Shown here: one piece after another, positions 50,477 to 59,106 of the stretch
Layout: each line of letters begins with the position of its first letter
How positions within the stretch are numbered: position 1 is the stretch's first letter
Assembly (NCBI RefSeq): GCF_901827205.1
Contig: NZ_LR594675.1
Location: forward strand, 2,418,001-2,482,000
Origin: Variovorax sp. PBS-H4
GTDB taxonomy: Bacteria; Pseudomonadota; Gammaproteobacteria; Burkholderiales; Burkholderiaceae_C
Direction: 5' to 3'
DNA: 64,000 nucleotides
The notes under the pieces: model-generated
Database searches by the model: none
Told to the model about the DNA's origin: nothing
Seen by the model: only the letters and a program-made list of their open reading frames with translations
Translations under genes and position numbers: made by a program

Positions 50477-50779
50477 GTGAATAAAAAGACCGCTGCATTG
50501 CCAGCGCACGCATCGACATCGCGCGCAGCGATGCCCTTCGATCGCCAATCCGATCGCCATGTTTCGGCTCGATTCTTGAGCCGCACAGTCTTCGCCGCTT
50601 GCCTGTGCGCCGCCGCGCTCGCAGGCGTTCCCGCGCAGGCGGGTTCCGTGAGCTACACCTACGACGCCCTGGGCCGCCTGGCCAGTACCGTCTACAGCGA
50701 CGGCACCTCCACCACCACCATCACCTACAGCTACGACGCCGCAGGTAATCGAACTTCGGTCGCGGCCACCTCGTCGTAG
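50477..50779 (+). CDS. Small exported YD-repeat protein
   Basis: The 100-residue protein starts at GTG 50477 after GGGAG. It has a signal-like segment (RTVFAACLCAAALAGVPAQAG) and then just two RHS/YD repeats (YTYDALGRLASTVYSDG and YSYDAAGNRTSVA). Nothing else is present. It lies 69 bp before the giant RHS gene on the same strand. It could be a remnant, or a short partner or decoy for the RHS shell. Function is unknown. Confidence 0.7.
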   Translation: MNKKTAALPAHASTSRAAMPFDRQSDRHVSARFLSRTVFAACLCAAALAGVPAQAGSVSYTYDALGRLASTVYSDGTSTTTITYSYDAAGNRTSVAATSS

Positions 50780-50848
50780 CCCGCCGGTTCCCGCTGCACG
50801 CCCAGCGTGTGCAGCCAGTTCTCCAATAAAAAAACTCAGGGAGTTCCC

Positions 50849-53800
50849 ATGTCCAAGCTCGCGCGCGCGTGCGCCGTTGCCGTGGCCGTTGCCACGTCGC
50901 TTGCAGGCGGTATTGCTGCCGCACAGATCCAGAGCGGCGTTGCACGCAAGGCTGCACCTCCATCCATCGCTCTCGGCGTTCCCGTTGCCAAGTCGGGTGT
51001 CAGCCTGCGCTCCTCTTCCAGCAGCACGTCAGGCGCTGGCAGTCCACTGAGCTTCACCAGCGGCCAGCCCGCGCTGCGCTACCAGGCAATCGACCTGCCC
51101 AGCACCAAGGACCCGGTGCGGCGCGAGGCCGTCAAGGACGGTGCCAAGGAGGCCAACGTCTCGGCCCGCGGGGCAGGCGCTACCGGCACCCGCAGCACCC
51201 CCGGCACCCCCGGTCAATTCGCTCCCGCCCCTGGCGTCCTTCGCGCCAACATGCCTCCGGTCCGCTTCGCCGACGCGCAAAGCATCCTGAAGGCCCGAGT
51301 CCTTCCGGCCAACGTCAATCAGGGCGTCACCGCGGCGCCCGCGATCAAGAGCGCCAAGACGTCGACGTCGACCTCCGCCTCCACCTCCACCTCCACCTCC
51401 TTCACCAAGATCGCCGGCGACGCCGCCGCCTCCGGCCCCGCCTCCATCGCCGAGCTCGCGCGGTCCCTGCGCAACCACCCCGACCTCATCTACCAGTACA
51501 TCCGCAACAACATCGAGTACTACCCCACCTTCGGCCTCCAGAAGGGCGCCCTCGGCGCAGTCCTCGACAACCAGGCCACCGCCCACGACCAGGCCACCTT
51601 GATGGTCGAGCTCCTGCGCGCCTCCGGCCTGGAGGCCAACTACGTGCGCGGCATCGCCAAGCTCAGCGCCGCCCAGCTCGCCGAGTGGTGGGGCGTCAAC
51701 ACCGCCAACGCCTGCGGTGTCCTCTCGCTGCTCGGCCAGGCCCAGATCCCCGTCTACGAGATCAACGCCACCACCGCCGGCACCTGCCCCGGCACCGTGG
51801 CCGCATTGACCGACGTCTCCATCGAGCACGTCTGGGTCAAGACCAGGATCAACGGCAGCTGGTACGTCTTCGACCCCAGCTACAAGCCCCACACCTTCAA
51901 GAGCGGCATCGACCTCGCCAGCGCCGCCACCACCGGCTACGACGCCGCCAACTACCTGTCATCTGCCCAGAGCGGCGCCACCGTCGCGGCCGACTACGTC
52001 CAGAACCTCAACCGCACCAACATCCGCAACAACCTCGCCACCTACGCCACCCAGCTGGCCGGCTACCTGCGCGCCAACAAACCCGCCGCCACCCTGGACG
52101 ACGTCCTCGGCGGCAAGGCCATCACCCCCTTCTACGGCGCCTTGCGCCAGACCGCGCTGCCCTACCAGAACACCGCCTGGGGCAGCGAGGAGCTCGCCGA
52201 GCTCCCCGGCTACATGAAGCCCACCCTGCGCGTGCAGTACCAGGGCATCGACCAGACCTACACCTCCGACGCCATCTACGGCAAACGCCTGAGCATCACC
52301 TACAACGGCGCCAACCAGCCCGTCCTCAAGCTCGACGGCCTTGCGGTCGGCGCTCCCGGTACCGCAGTGACCCCCGGCACCTCCGCCCCCATCACCTTCA
52401 CCGTCACCCACAACGCCTACGTCTCCACCTGGGCCAACCACAGCTTCACCCAGAGGATCAGAGGCGGCGGCACCAACACCTTCCTCATCGCCAACGGCTG
52501 GGGCCCCGCCGGCCGCGGCCCTGCCGAGAACTACCGCAGGACGCTCAGCGACCTCAAGGCCTCCGGCGCCGCCGACGCCTCCGAACCCTTGCTGGGCAGC
52601 ACCCTGGGCGTCATCGGCGCCCAGTGGATCGCCCAGAACACCCACGCCGGCACCCTCACCGAGCGCATCGCCGACACCACCCTCTTGCACCAGCACCAGG
52701 TCGGCATCGTCGGCTACACCGGCAGCGCCTACGTCGACCTCCCCAGCAACGTCCTGGCCGTGGCCAACCTCGCGGGCAACCTCGACAAGGAGAGTGCCGC
52801 CTTCGCCAACTGGGCCATGCACCTGAGCATCCTGGAGTCCACCGCCGTGCAGCAGACCACCGGCGTGCCGGCCGTCTCCACCGTCAAGCTCATCGACCTC
52901 GCTTCTGCCAGTGGCCAGCGCATCTACAACGCCACCTCCGCCAACTACGCCAGCGCCGTTCAACCCAACCTGGTCAACTGCGGGGCGCACCTCGGCAACT
53001 TCAGCAGCTACCTCGCCTCCGGCCTGCGCCTGATCCTGCCCGCGCGCTGCGACATCGCCGAGAACAGCTGGGCGGGGGCCGGCTACTTCACCGTCGGCTC
53101 CGGGTTGTACCTGGGCTCCGTCATCAGCGATGGGCTGTCCGGTGGTTACGGCACCCAGCCGCAGGCCGCCGTCTTCGCCAACACCATCGTCGGTGCTGCC
53201 ATGCCTTCGCCGCCCACCGTCGAGAACTACTCCGGCTCCGCCTACGGCGACCCCATCGACATGGTGCAGGGCCACTTCCTCTACAACCACGAGGACCTCA
53301 ACGTCGGCATCGGCAGCTTCCCCCAGAGCCTGGGCTTCCAGCGCCTGTACAGCTCCGGCCTGCGCAACCAGAACGGCCCGTTGGGCAAGGGCTGGACCCA
53401 CAACTTCAACGCCACCGCGGCCGTCAACTCCGATGGCTTCCAGGCCATGGGCGAGGACTCTGCCCTGGATGCCGTGGGCACCCTCGTCGAGCACAAGGCC
53501 TCCTTCGACCTCCTGATGGACCCGGCGCGCCCGCTCGCCAAGCTCGTCACCGCCACCCTCGGCCAGCGCTGGTTCGGCGACCAGCTCATCGACAACACCG
53601 TCGTCGTCACCCAGGGCCTCAACGGCGAAGTCTTCGTCAAGCTGCCCGACGGCAGCTACAACCCGCCGCCAGGCAAGCCCATCAAGCTCAGCAGGAACGC
53701 CGCGGACAACACCTACAGCTATGAGGCCCTCAACCGCGCCGTCCTCAAGTTCAACACCGCCGGCAAGGCCGAAACCTACACCGAGCCCAGCGGCATCCAG

Positions 53801-56800
53801 GCCAGGTTCACCTACTCGGGCAGCGACCTCACCCAGGTGCAGAACAGCCTGGGCCGCACCCTCAGCTTCACCAACGCCAGCGGGCGCATCACCCAGGTGA
53901 GCGACGGAACGCGCTCCGTCAGCTACGGCTACGACACCAACGCGAACCTCAAGACCTTCACCAACACCCTGAGCCAGGCCACCACCTTCGCCTACGGCCT
54001 GCCCGGCCAGATGACGAGCCTGTACTACCCGAGCTTCCCCACGGTGGCGGCCGCCACCAACGTCTACGACAGCCTGGGCCGCGTCAAGACCCAGACCAAC
54101 GCGCGCGGCAAGACCTACGAATACTTCTTCGCCGGCTCGCGCACCGAGGAGGTCGGCCCGGGCGGCACTGCGCGCACCAACTACATCGACGCCCAGGGCA
54201 ACACCGTCCAGTCCAGCACGCCCGCGGGCAACTGGACCACCAACACCTACGACGGCCAGTCGCGCCTCATCCGCAAGCAATTCCCCGAGGGCAACGCCAC
54301 CGAGTACGCCTACGACGACGCCCCCTGCGCCGTGGCCCCCGCCAAGCGCTGCACGCACAACGTCAAGACCCTCACCAGCATCGCCAAGCCCGGCAGCGGC
54401 CTGGCCAACCGCGTGCAGAGCTTCACTTACGAGAGCGCCTTCAACCAGGTGGCCAGCGCCACCGATGCCCGAGGCAAGACCACCAGCTACAGCTACATGC
54501 TGGGTCTACCGCTGACCATCACCGCGCCGGCCGATGCTGCCGGTGCGTCGCCGCAGACCACCTACGCCTACAGCGCCTTCACGCCCAGCGGCTTCACGAC
54601 CTTCTACCTGCCGAGCTCGAAGACCGTCAAGACCAGTTCCAGCAGCACGGTGCTGACCGCCACCACCTACAACGCCGCCAACAAGTACGTGCCGCAGACC
54701 AGCACGGTCGACAGTGGCGCCGGCAAGCTCAACCTGACGAGCACCTTCACCTACGACGCCGTCGGCAACCTCACCGGCATCGATGGGCCGCGCACCGATG
54801 TCGCTGACACCATCGCCACCACCTACGACGCCGAGCGCCGGCCCACGCAGGTCACCGATGCGATGGGCAAGCAGACGCGCACGGCCTATGACGCGGATGG
54901 CCGTGCGGTCCAGAGCGCAGCGCAGCAGGGCGCCCAATGGCTCGTGAGCTGCAGCCGCTACAGCGAGACCGGCAAGCTCACCCGGGCCTGGGGCCCGGGC
55001 GTCACCGCCGCGGCCACCAGCTGTCCCACCGAGGCGGCGCCAACGCCCATCGCCGACACCGCCTACGACGACCTGGATCGGCCCTTCCGGGCCACGCAAT
55101 ACCTCCCCGCAGTCGACGGCGGCAACCGCGTCACCGAGACCGCCTACAACCTCGACGACAGCGTGCGGGCCGTCAACAAGGCCGTGGGCACCAGCCTGGC
55201 CCAGGCCTACGTCAGCTACACCTACACGCCCAACGGCAATGTCGATTCGGTCAAGGACGCCAAGAACAACCTCACCGTCCACACCTACGACGGCTTCGAT
55301 CGCCTGGCGCGTACCTACTACCCGTTGCCTAACCAGCCGCTCTATGCCAATGCGAACGACTACGAGGAGAACGCGTACGACGCCAACGGCAACGTCACGA
55401 GCCTGCGCAGGCGCAATGGCCAGACCATCACCCAGGGCTGGGACAACCTCAACCGCCTGACCGCCCGGTCCTATCCGAACACGGCGGACAACGTCCAGTT
55501 CGGCTACGACCTTCGTGGCTTGAGAACTGCCGCCCAGTTCGCCAATGGCAGCCATGCCATCAGCTACGCCTGGGACAACGCCGGGCGTCTCACGAGCACC
55601 ACCGCAGGCGGCAAGACCCTCAGCCACCAGTACGACGCCGCCGGCAACCGAATCCGCAGCACCTGGCCCGACGCGTTCTACACGAGCACCAGCTACGACG
55701 CCCTCAACCGGCCGAGCGTCATCCAGGAGAACGGCAGCGTCAACCTCGCCAGCTACGCCTACGACGACCTCGGCCGGCGCACCACCGTGACGCTGGGCAA
55801 CGGCACCACCGTGCAGCGTGCCTATGACAACCAGGGCGCCTTGGCCACGCTGAAGAACTTCCTGGCCTCACCATCGCAGGAGGTGCAGTACGCGTATACG
55901 CGCAACCAGCTCAGAGAACTCAAGAGCGTTGCCTGGACCAACAACCTGTACCAGTGGAGCGGAGCCACACCGGGCACGAAGAGCTACACCAGCAACGGGC
56001 TGAACCAGTACACCGCCGCTGCAGGCGCAGCGCAGAGCTACGACGCCAACGGCAACCTCACGGGCGACGGCATCTGGAGCTACGGCTACGACCTGGACAA
56101 CCGGCTGAAGACGGCGAGCAAGACGGGCACCGCGGCGACCCTGAGCTATGACGCCGAAGGAAGGCTCAGGCAGACGGTGATCGGGGCCAGCACGACGAAC
56201 CTGCTGTACGACGCCGCGAACCTGATTGCCGAGTACGACGCGGCGGGCACGACGCTGCAAAGGCGCTATGTGCATGGACCGGGCACCGACGAGCCGATCG
56301 TCTGGTACGAGGGCGCAGGCACCACTGCGAAGAACTGGTTCTATGCGGACCACCTGGGCAGCATCGTGGCCACGGCCAATGCAACCGGGGCCTCCACGGG
56401 CATCTACAGCTATGGGCCCTACGGCGAGCCGAACACCACGACGGGCCCGAGGTTCCGCTACACCGGCCAGCAGCTCCTCGGTGATCTGGGGCTGTACCAC
56501 TACAAGGCGCGCTTCTACTCGCCGAGCCTGGGGAGGTTCCTGCAGACGGACCCGATTGGCTACAAGGACGATGTGAACCTGTATGCGTATGTGGGGAACA
56601 ACCCGGCGAACAGGACAGACCCTTCGGGGTTGATCGCCAGCCAGGCTGCGGCGCTGGCTGCAGGTGTTGGCGGTGCGTCCGCATTTCCTGTTGCTCCACA
56701 GTCCAACGTGCAAGGCACTTCTCTTGGAAACTGGATCGACAATTCGCCAATCTACGATATGCCGCTTGAGGGGGTCTATCCTGAGCAATATCTGGTTGGC

Positions 56801-57142
56801 GGACTTGGGCTACTAAGAGGAGCGGGACAGACGCTTGCGAAGGGAGTAGGTACCGCAACGGCACAAGAAGTACGGCTTACGATCGAGCAGGCCAAGAATA
56901 TCGCTCGGTTTGAAAAGAAGCTGCCAGCGAATGCAAAGGACGGCGTAGGCGTGAGGCCACTTCCCAACGAGGGGGTCGCTGTTCAAGCGACCTCCCCTGG
57001 CCGAGTGCCTGGGTCATCAGCCGTCTACGAAAAGCAAATAGATGCTGCGGGAACCACTGTCCAGTACTCGAAGACAACCTACGATCCTGCTGGCAACATC
57101 GTGCACGTCAAGGACAAGATCAATGGAGGAGTGTTCCCATGA
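50849..57142 (+). CDS. Sec-exported RHS polymorphic toxin with transglutaminase-like domain
   Basis: The 2097-residue protein starts MSKLARACAVAVAVATSLAG, with a Sec signal (cleavage near AAAQ), after GGGAGTT. A transglutaminase-like domain lies at about 205-355 (NHPDLIYQYIRNNIEYYPTF; SIEHVWVKTR; YVFDPSYK). A DUF6531-like start of the RHS shell (GDPIDMVQGHFLYNHEDLNV) follows near 795, then many YD repeats, and the RHS core ends near 1926 with GRFLQTDPIGYKDDVNLYA and NRTDPSG. The last 171 residues are a variable tip of lower GC, with no family I recognise. No PAAR or VgrG-type domain is seen. The immunity candidate start overlaps the stop (ATGA). Confidence 0.9.
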   Translation: MSKLARACAVAVAVATSLAGGIAAAQIQSGVARKAAPPSIALGVPVAKSGVSLRSSSSSTSGAGSPLSFTSGQPALRYQAIDLPSTKDPVRREAVKDGAKEANVSARGAGATGTRSTPGTPGQFAPAPGVLRANMPPVRFADAQSILKARVLPANVNQGVTAAPAIKSAKTSTSTSASTSTSTSFTKIAGDAAASGPASIAELARSLRNHPDLIYQYIRNNIEYYPTFGLQKGALGAVLDNQATAHDQATLMVELLRASGLEANYVRGIAKLSAAQLAEWWGVNTANACGVLSLLGQAQIPVYEINATTAGTCPGTVAALTDVSIEHVWVKTRINGSWYVFDPSYKPHTFKSGIDLASAATTGYDAANYLSSAQSGATVAADYVQNLNRTNIRNNLATYATQLAGYLRANKPAATLDDVLGGKAITPFYGALRQTALPYQNTAWGSEELAELPGYMKPTLRVQYQGIDQTYTSDAIYGKRLSITYNGANQPVLKLDGLAVGAPGTAVTPGTSAPITFTVTHNAYVSTWANHSFTQRIRGGGTNTFLIANGWGPAGRGPAENYRRTLSDLKASGAADASEPLLGSTLGVIGAQWIAQNTHAGTLTERIADTTLLHQHQVGIVGYTGSAYVDLPSNVLAVANLAGNLDKESAAFANWAMHLSILESTAVQQTTGVPAVSTVKLIDLASASGQRIYNATSANYASAVQPNLVNCGAHLGNFSSYLASGLRLILPARCDIAENSWAGAGYFTVGSGLYLGSVISDGLSGGYGTQPQAAVFANTIVGAAMPSPPTVENYSGSAYGDPIDMVQGHFLYNHEDLNVGIGSFPQSLGFQRLYSSGLRNQNGPLGKGWTHNFNATAAVNSDGFQAMGEDSALDAVGTLVEHKASFDLLMDPARPLAKLVTATLGQRWFGDQLIDNTVVVTQGLNGEVFVKLPDGSYNPPPGKPIKLSRNAADNTYSYEALNRAVLKFNTAGKAETYTEPSGIQARFTYSGSDLTQVQNSLGRTLSFTNASGRITQVSDGTRSVSYGYDTNANLKTFTNTLSQATTFAYGLPGQMTSLYYPSFPTVAAATNVYDSLGRVKTQTNARGKTYEYFFAGSRTEEVGPGGTARTNYIDAQGNTVQSSTPAGNWTTNTYDGQSRLIRKQFPEGNATEYAYDDAPCAVAPAKRCTHNVKTLTSIAKPGSGLANRVQSFTYESAFNQVASATDARGKTTSYSYMLGLPLTITAPADAAGASPQTTYAYSAFTPSGFTTFYLPSSKTVKTSSSSTVLTATTYNAANKYVPQTSTVDSGAGKLNLTSTFTYDAVGNLTGIDGPRTDVADTIATTYDAERRPTQVTDAMGKQTRTAYDADGRAVQSAAQQGAQWLVSCSRYSETGKLTRAWGPGVTAAATSCPTEAAPTPIADTAYDDLDRPFRATQYLPAVDGGNRVTETAYNLDDSVRAVNKAVGTSLAQAYVSYTYTPNGNVDSVKDAKNNLTVHTYDGFDRLARTYYPLPNQPLYANANDYEENAYDANGNVTSLRRRNGQTITQGWDNLNRLTARSYPNTADNVQFGYDLRGLRTAAQFANGSHAISYAWDNAGRLTSTTAGGKTLSHQYDAAGNRIRSTWPDAFYTSTSYDALNRPSVIQENGSVNLASYAYDDLGRRTTVTLGNGTTVQRAYDNQGALATLKNFLASPSQEVQYAYTRNQLRELKSVAWTNNLYQWSGATPGTKSYTSNGLNQYTAAAGAAQSYDANGNLTGDGIWSYGYDLDNRLKTASKTGTAATLSYDAEGRLRQTVIGASTTNLLYDAANLIAEYDAAGTTLQRRYVHGPGTDEPIVWYEGAGTTAKNWFYADHLGSIVATANATGASTGIYSYGPYGEPNTTTGPRFRYTGQQLLGDLGLYHYKARFYSPSLGRFLQTDPIGYKDDVNLYAYVGNNPANRTDPSGLIASQAAALAAGVGGASAFPVAPQSNVQGTSLGNWIDNSPIYDMPLEGVYPEQYLVGGLGLLRGAGQTLAKGVGTATAQEVRLTIEQAKNIARFEKKLPANAKDGVGVRPLPNEGVAVQATSPGRVPGSSAVYEKQIDAAGTTVQYSKTTYDPAGNIVHVKDKINGGVFP

Positions 57143-57501
57143 AGATGGATGAAAAAAAGCGCCTTTCTCTCGTGCACGACCTACTTGAAATGACAGCGCC
57201 ACTGGCGAAAATTGTTCGCGAACTCTCTACGATGACTTGGGACTACGAAGGCGAAGGCATCGAGATGACAACAGGTCATCTGGCCGGCGCGTTGCAGCGG
57301 TATCTGCGGGATGAGGTGTCGACAGCTGAAATTGAGCTATGGGCGAACCAAATCGAAGGACGAGATGATGTCCGGTTTGAAGCTTGCTCGGAGTCAGTGA
57401 TCGAGGAAGTTCTCCACGAGCTTGCCAATCCGCTACTTACCCAACCATTCGACCGCATCCGAGCAGCACAACTCCTAAGCAGTTTGTCTGGTTCTGCATA
57501 A
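57139..57501 (+). CDS. Probable cognate immunity protein
   Basis: The 120-residue acidic protein lacks signal and membrane segments. Its ATG overlaps the RHS stop (ATGA) and is preceded by GGAGGA inside the toxin's last codons, so it is made with the toxin. It contains YLRDEVSTAEIELWANQIEG and EEVLHELANPLLTQPF, a pattern I associate with small cytoplasmic immunity proteins, without a firm family name. Base composition is clearly less GC-rich than the chromosome around it, matching the toxin tip. Neutralisation of the RHS tip is inferred from position. Confidence 0.75.
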   Translation: MKMDEKKRLSLVHDLLEMTAPLAKIVRELSTMTWDYEGEGIEMTTGHLAGALQRYLRDEVSTAEIELWANQIEGRDDVRFEACSESVIEEVLHELANPLLTQPFDRIRAAQLLSSLSGSA

Positions 57502-57566
57502 TTCCTTCAGTTGCATTCGAAGACAACGAACAAGACTTGGCTGGTGCAGCCCTGCGTTAGGGCGTG

Positions 57567-57887
57567 ACACCACCACCAAGAACTGGCTGTGCGCCCATCA
57601 ATACGGCGGCTACTCGACATACTTCCCTCTTATTGAAAAGCAAATCGCTACTTGCAAAGTTAGTGATGTCCGATGGCGGCATGGGCAGCGTGAAATTCAT
57701 TGCCCGACCTCCGCACCGCGGACAGCATCCCTTCGGCGTTGAAGGAAGGATGCTTGACAGTGACGGCACCAAATTGTCTGTGCTGCTTCACGCCGACGAG
57801 AACGGCCGTTTGCTTGAACTGGAATTCATACGCTGGGATTCGGGCGATCTTCTCGGGCCGCGTTGGGAAACGCTCAGTTTGCGGTAG
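57567..57887 (+). pseudogene. Degraded orphan immunity-like gene
   Basis: The frame from about 57666 reads MSDGGMGSVKFIARPPHRG, then HADENGRLLELEFIRWDSGD. This resembles the C-terminal half of a small immunity-type protein family with a DGGMGS signature (tentatively DUF6984). The upstream half appears to lie in other frames (FPLIEKQIATCKVSD just before, in a different frame), so at least one frameshift is likely. There is no good start codon or ribosome site. Just before it, TTKNWLCAHQYGG in another frame resembles the RHS core (GTTAKNWFYADHLGS), hinting at an old toxin cassette. Confidence 0.45.
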
Positions 57888-57942
57888 TCCATTGCTCAAC
57901 GGGACGTGCTCACGCCCAGTTCCTGCATCACTCTATACCCCG

Positions 57943-58416
57943 TGCAAACCCACGACGAGACTTTCTCTGTTCTTGGTCGTCTTTACTTCTATTCTGTCCG
58001 GCTGCGCAATCAAATCCCAGAGATATTCGATAGCAGGTTCGGAATTCCTGAGCTACGAACAAGCTGTAGCAGCCCTTGTGAAGGAGCCCCCGCCGGGTAC
58101 GGATGCACGTGGACTGGACCAGCCGACCTGAATCCAGCACGCCGTGCCATACCCATACCCATACCCCAGCGAAGCAAAGCGAGCAGGCATTGAAGGAAGA
58201 GTCATGGTCGGAATCGAAGTTGACGAGCGTGGAAATGTTGCGAGCACGACGATCATCGGCGAGTCCCCCAAGGTGCTGGCAGACGCGGCCGTCGCCACTC
58301 TCAAGCAATGGAAATTCCGACCTCACACGTATCGTGGGGTACCGGTCAAGGCGCGGTTTCGTCAGCCAATTACTTTCAAACTGACTCCTCCGGACGACCC
58401 GGCACCTTCGCAGTAA
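57943..58416 (+). pseudogene. Lipoprotein with TonB C-terminal domain, split by an in-frame stop
   Basis: One frame carries a lipoprotein-like signal (LFLVVFTSILSGC, Cys codon at 58003) and YEQAVAALVKEPPPG, then a TGA at 58129-58131. The same frame continues with a TonB C-terminal domain (YPYPSEAKRAGIEGRVMV, DERGNVASTTIIGES, LKQWKFRPHTYRGVPVKARF) to the stop at 58414-58416. A natural start is missing: TGC AAA stands where ATG AAA would be expected. The second half could begin at GTG 58144 as a 90-residue fragment. A once-intact gene broken by a nonsense change is the simplest reading. Confidence 0.6.
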
Positions 58417-58530
58417 GAAAGTCGGACCTGTCCGCTCCTTACGTCTCCCCGCCTTCCATCATTCATGTGCGCGGACCGCGTCGCTTGAGGGCACCGGGGC
58501 GGCGCCTGGTGATCAGCCCCTTCCCAGCGG

Positions 58531-59106
58531 TCAATTGCCGGAAGCAGCCTGAATATCCAACAACTCCAGCACCAGCCCCGGCTCCGGCGGCCAGGCCGCC
58601 ATCCGGGGAATGCCATCGTGCGCAGCGGCGAGCGGCCACCACAGACTGGCCGGTTGCGGTGGCCAGGGCTCGGCAGGCTGGAAATCCTGGTCGTTGGCGT
58701 GCGGAGGCAGGGCGGCGATCGCGGTCTCGAGTGCCTCGGGTCCCTCTGCAGCCGCATCGAGCAGCGAAGCAAGCCGCGTGGCACTTTCGGCCGGCGACAC
58801 CGGGCTGCCCAAGCGCTCGGCCAGCGTCAGCGGAAAGGCCCGGCCGACGCGATCGTGCGAAGGCACGAGGATGCCGCACCAGATCTCTCCGGGTGCCGGC
58901 AGCGCCAGGTAGCGCCACGGCGAGAAGGCGCGAAGGCGTTCGCGCAGCGCGGCGCTGTCGAGCGTGGCCGCGGCAAGGGCCAGGCCCTGCTGCAGCCAGC
59001 CGTCCCAGTCGCTGCGCCAGCCTGGCGGCAAGCCGCGGCCGACGAAGTCCCCGCGCGCGGGCAGCTTGCCGTACCAGCACACGCGACGCGACGGCAGCTT
59101 CACCAT
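58531..59106 (-). CDS. tagF: T6SS-associated protein TagF
   Basis: The 191-residue protein begins VKLPSRRVCWYGKLPARGDF after the initiator and has RAFSPWRYLALPAPGEIWCG and HDRVGRAFPLTLAER, the TagF domain features. TagF acts as a post-translational repressor of T6SS in other bacteria, in a pathway parallel to the kinase/phosphatase. Start at 59106 overlaps the end of tssM by 7 bp. It is the last gene of the minus-strand T6SS row. Confidence 0.88.
   Translation of the reverse strand: MVKLPSRRVCWYGKLPARGDFVGRGLPPGWRSDWDGWLQQGLALAAATLDSAALRERLRAFSPWRYLALPAPGEIWCGILVPSHDRVGRAFPLTLAERLGSPVSPAESATRLASLLDAAAEGPEALETAIAALPPHANDQDFQPAEPWPPQPASLWWPLAAAHDGIPRMAAWPPEPGLVLELLDIQAASGN

Noticed and set aside
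51959..54358. 799-codon minus-strand frame opposite the RHS gene, Gly/Val-rich
   Set aside because: It arises from strongly C-ending codons of the RHS gene read backwards; the composition is repetitive and there is no ribosome site or family.
57906..58193. 95-codon frame overlapping the split TonB lipoprotein
   Set aside because: No motif; the alternative frame carries the lipobox and TonB domain, so this is a shadow.
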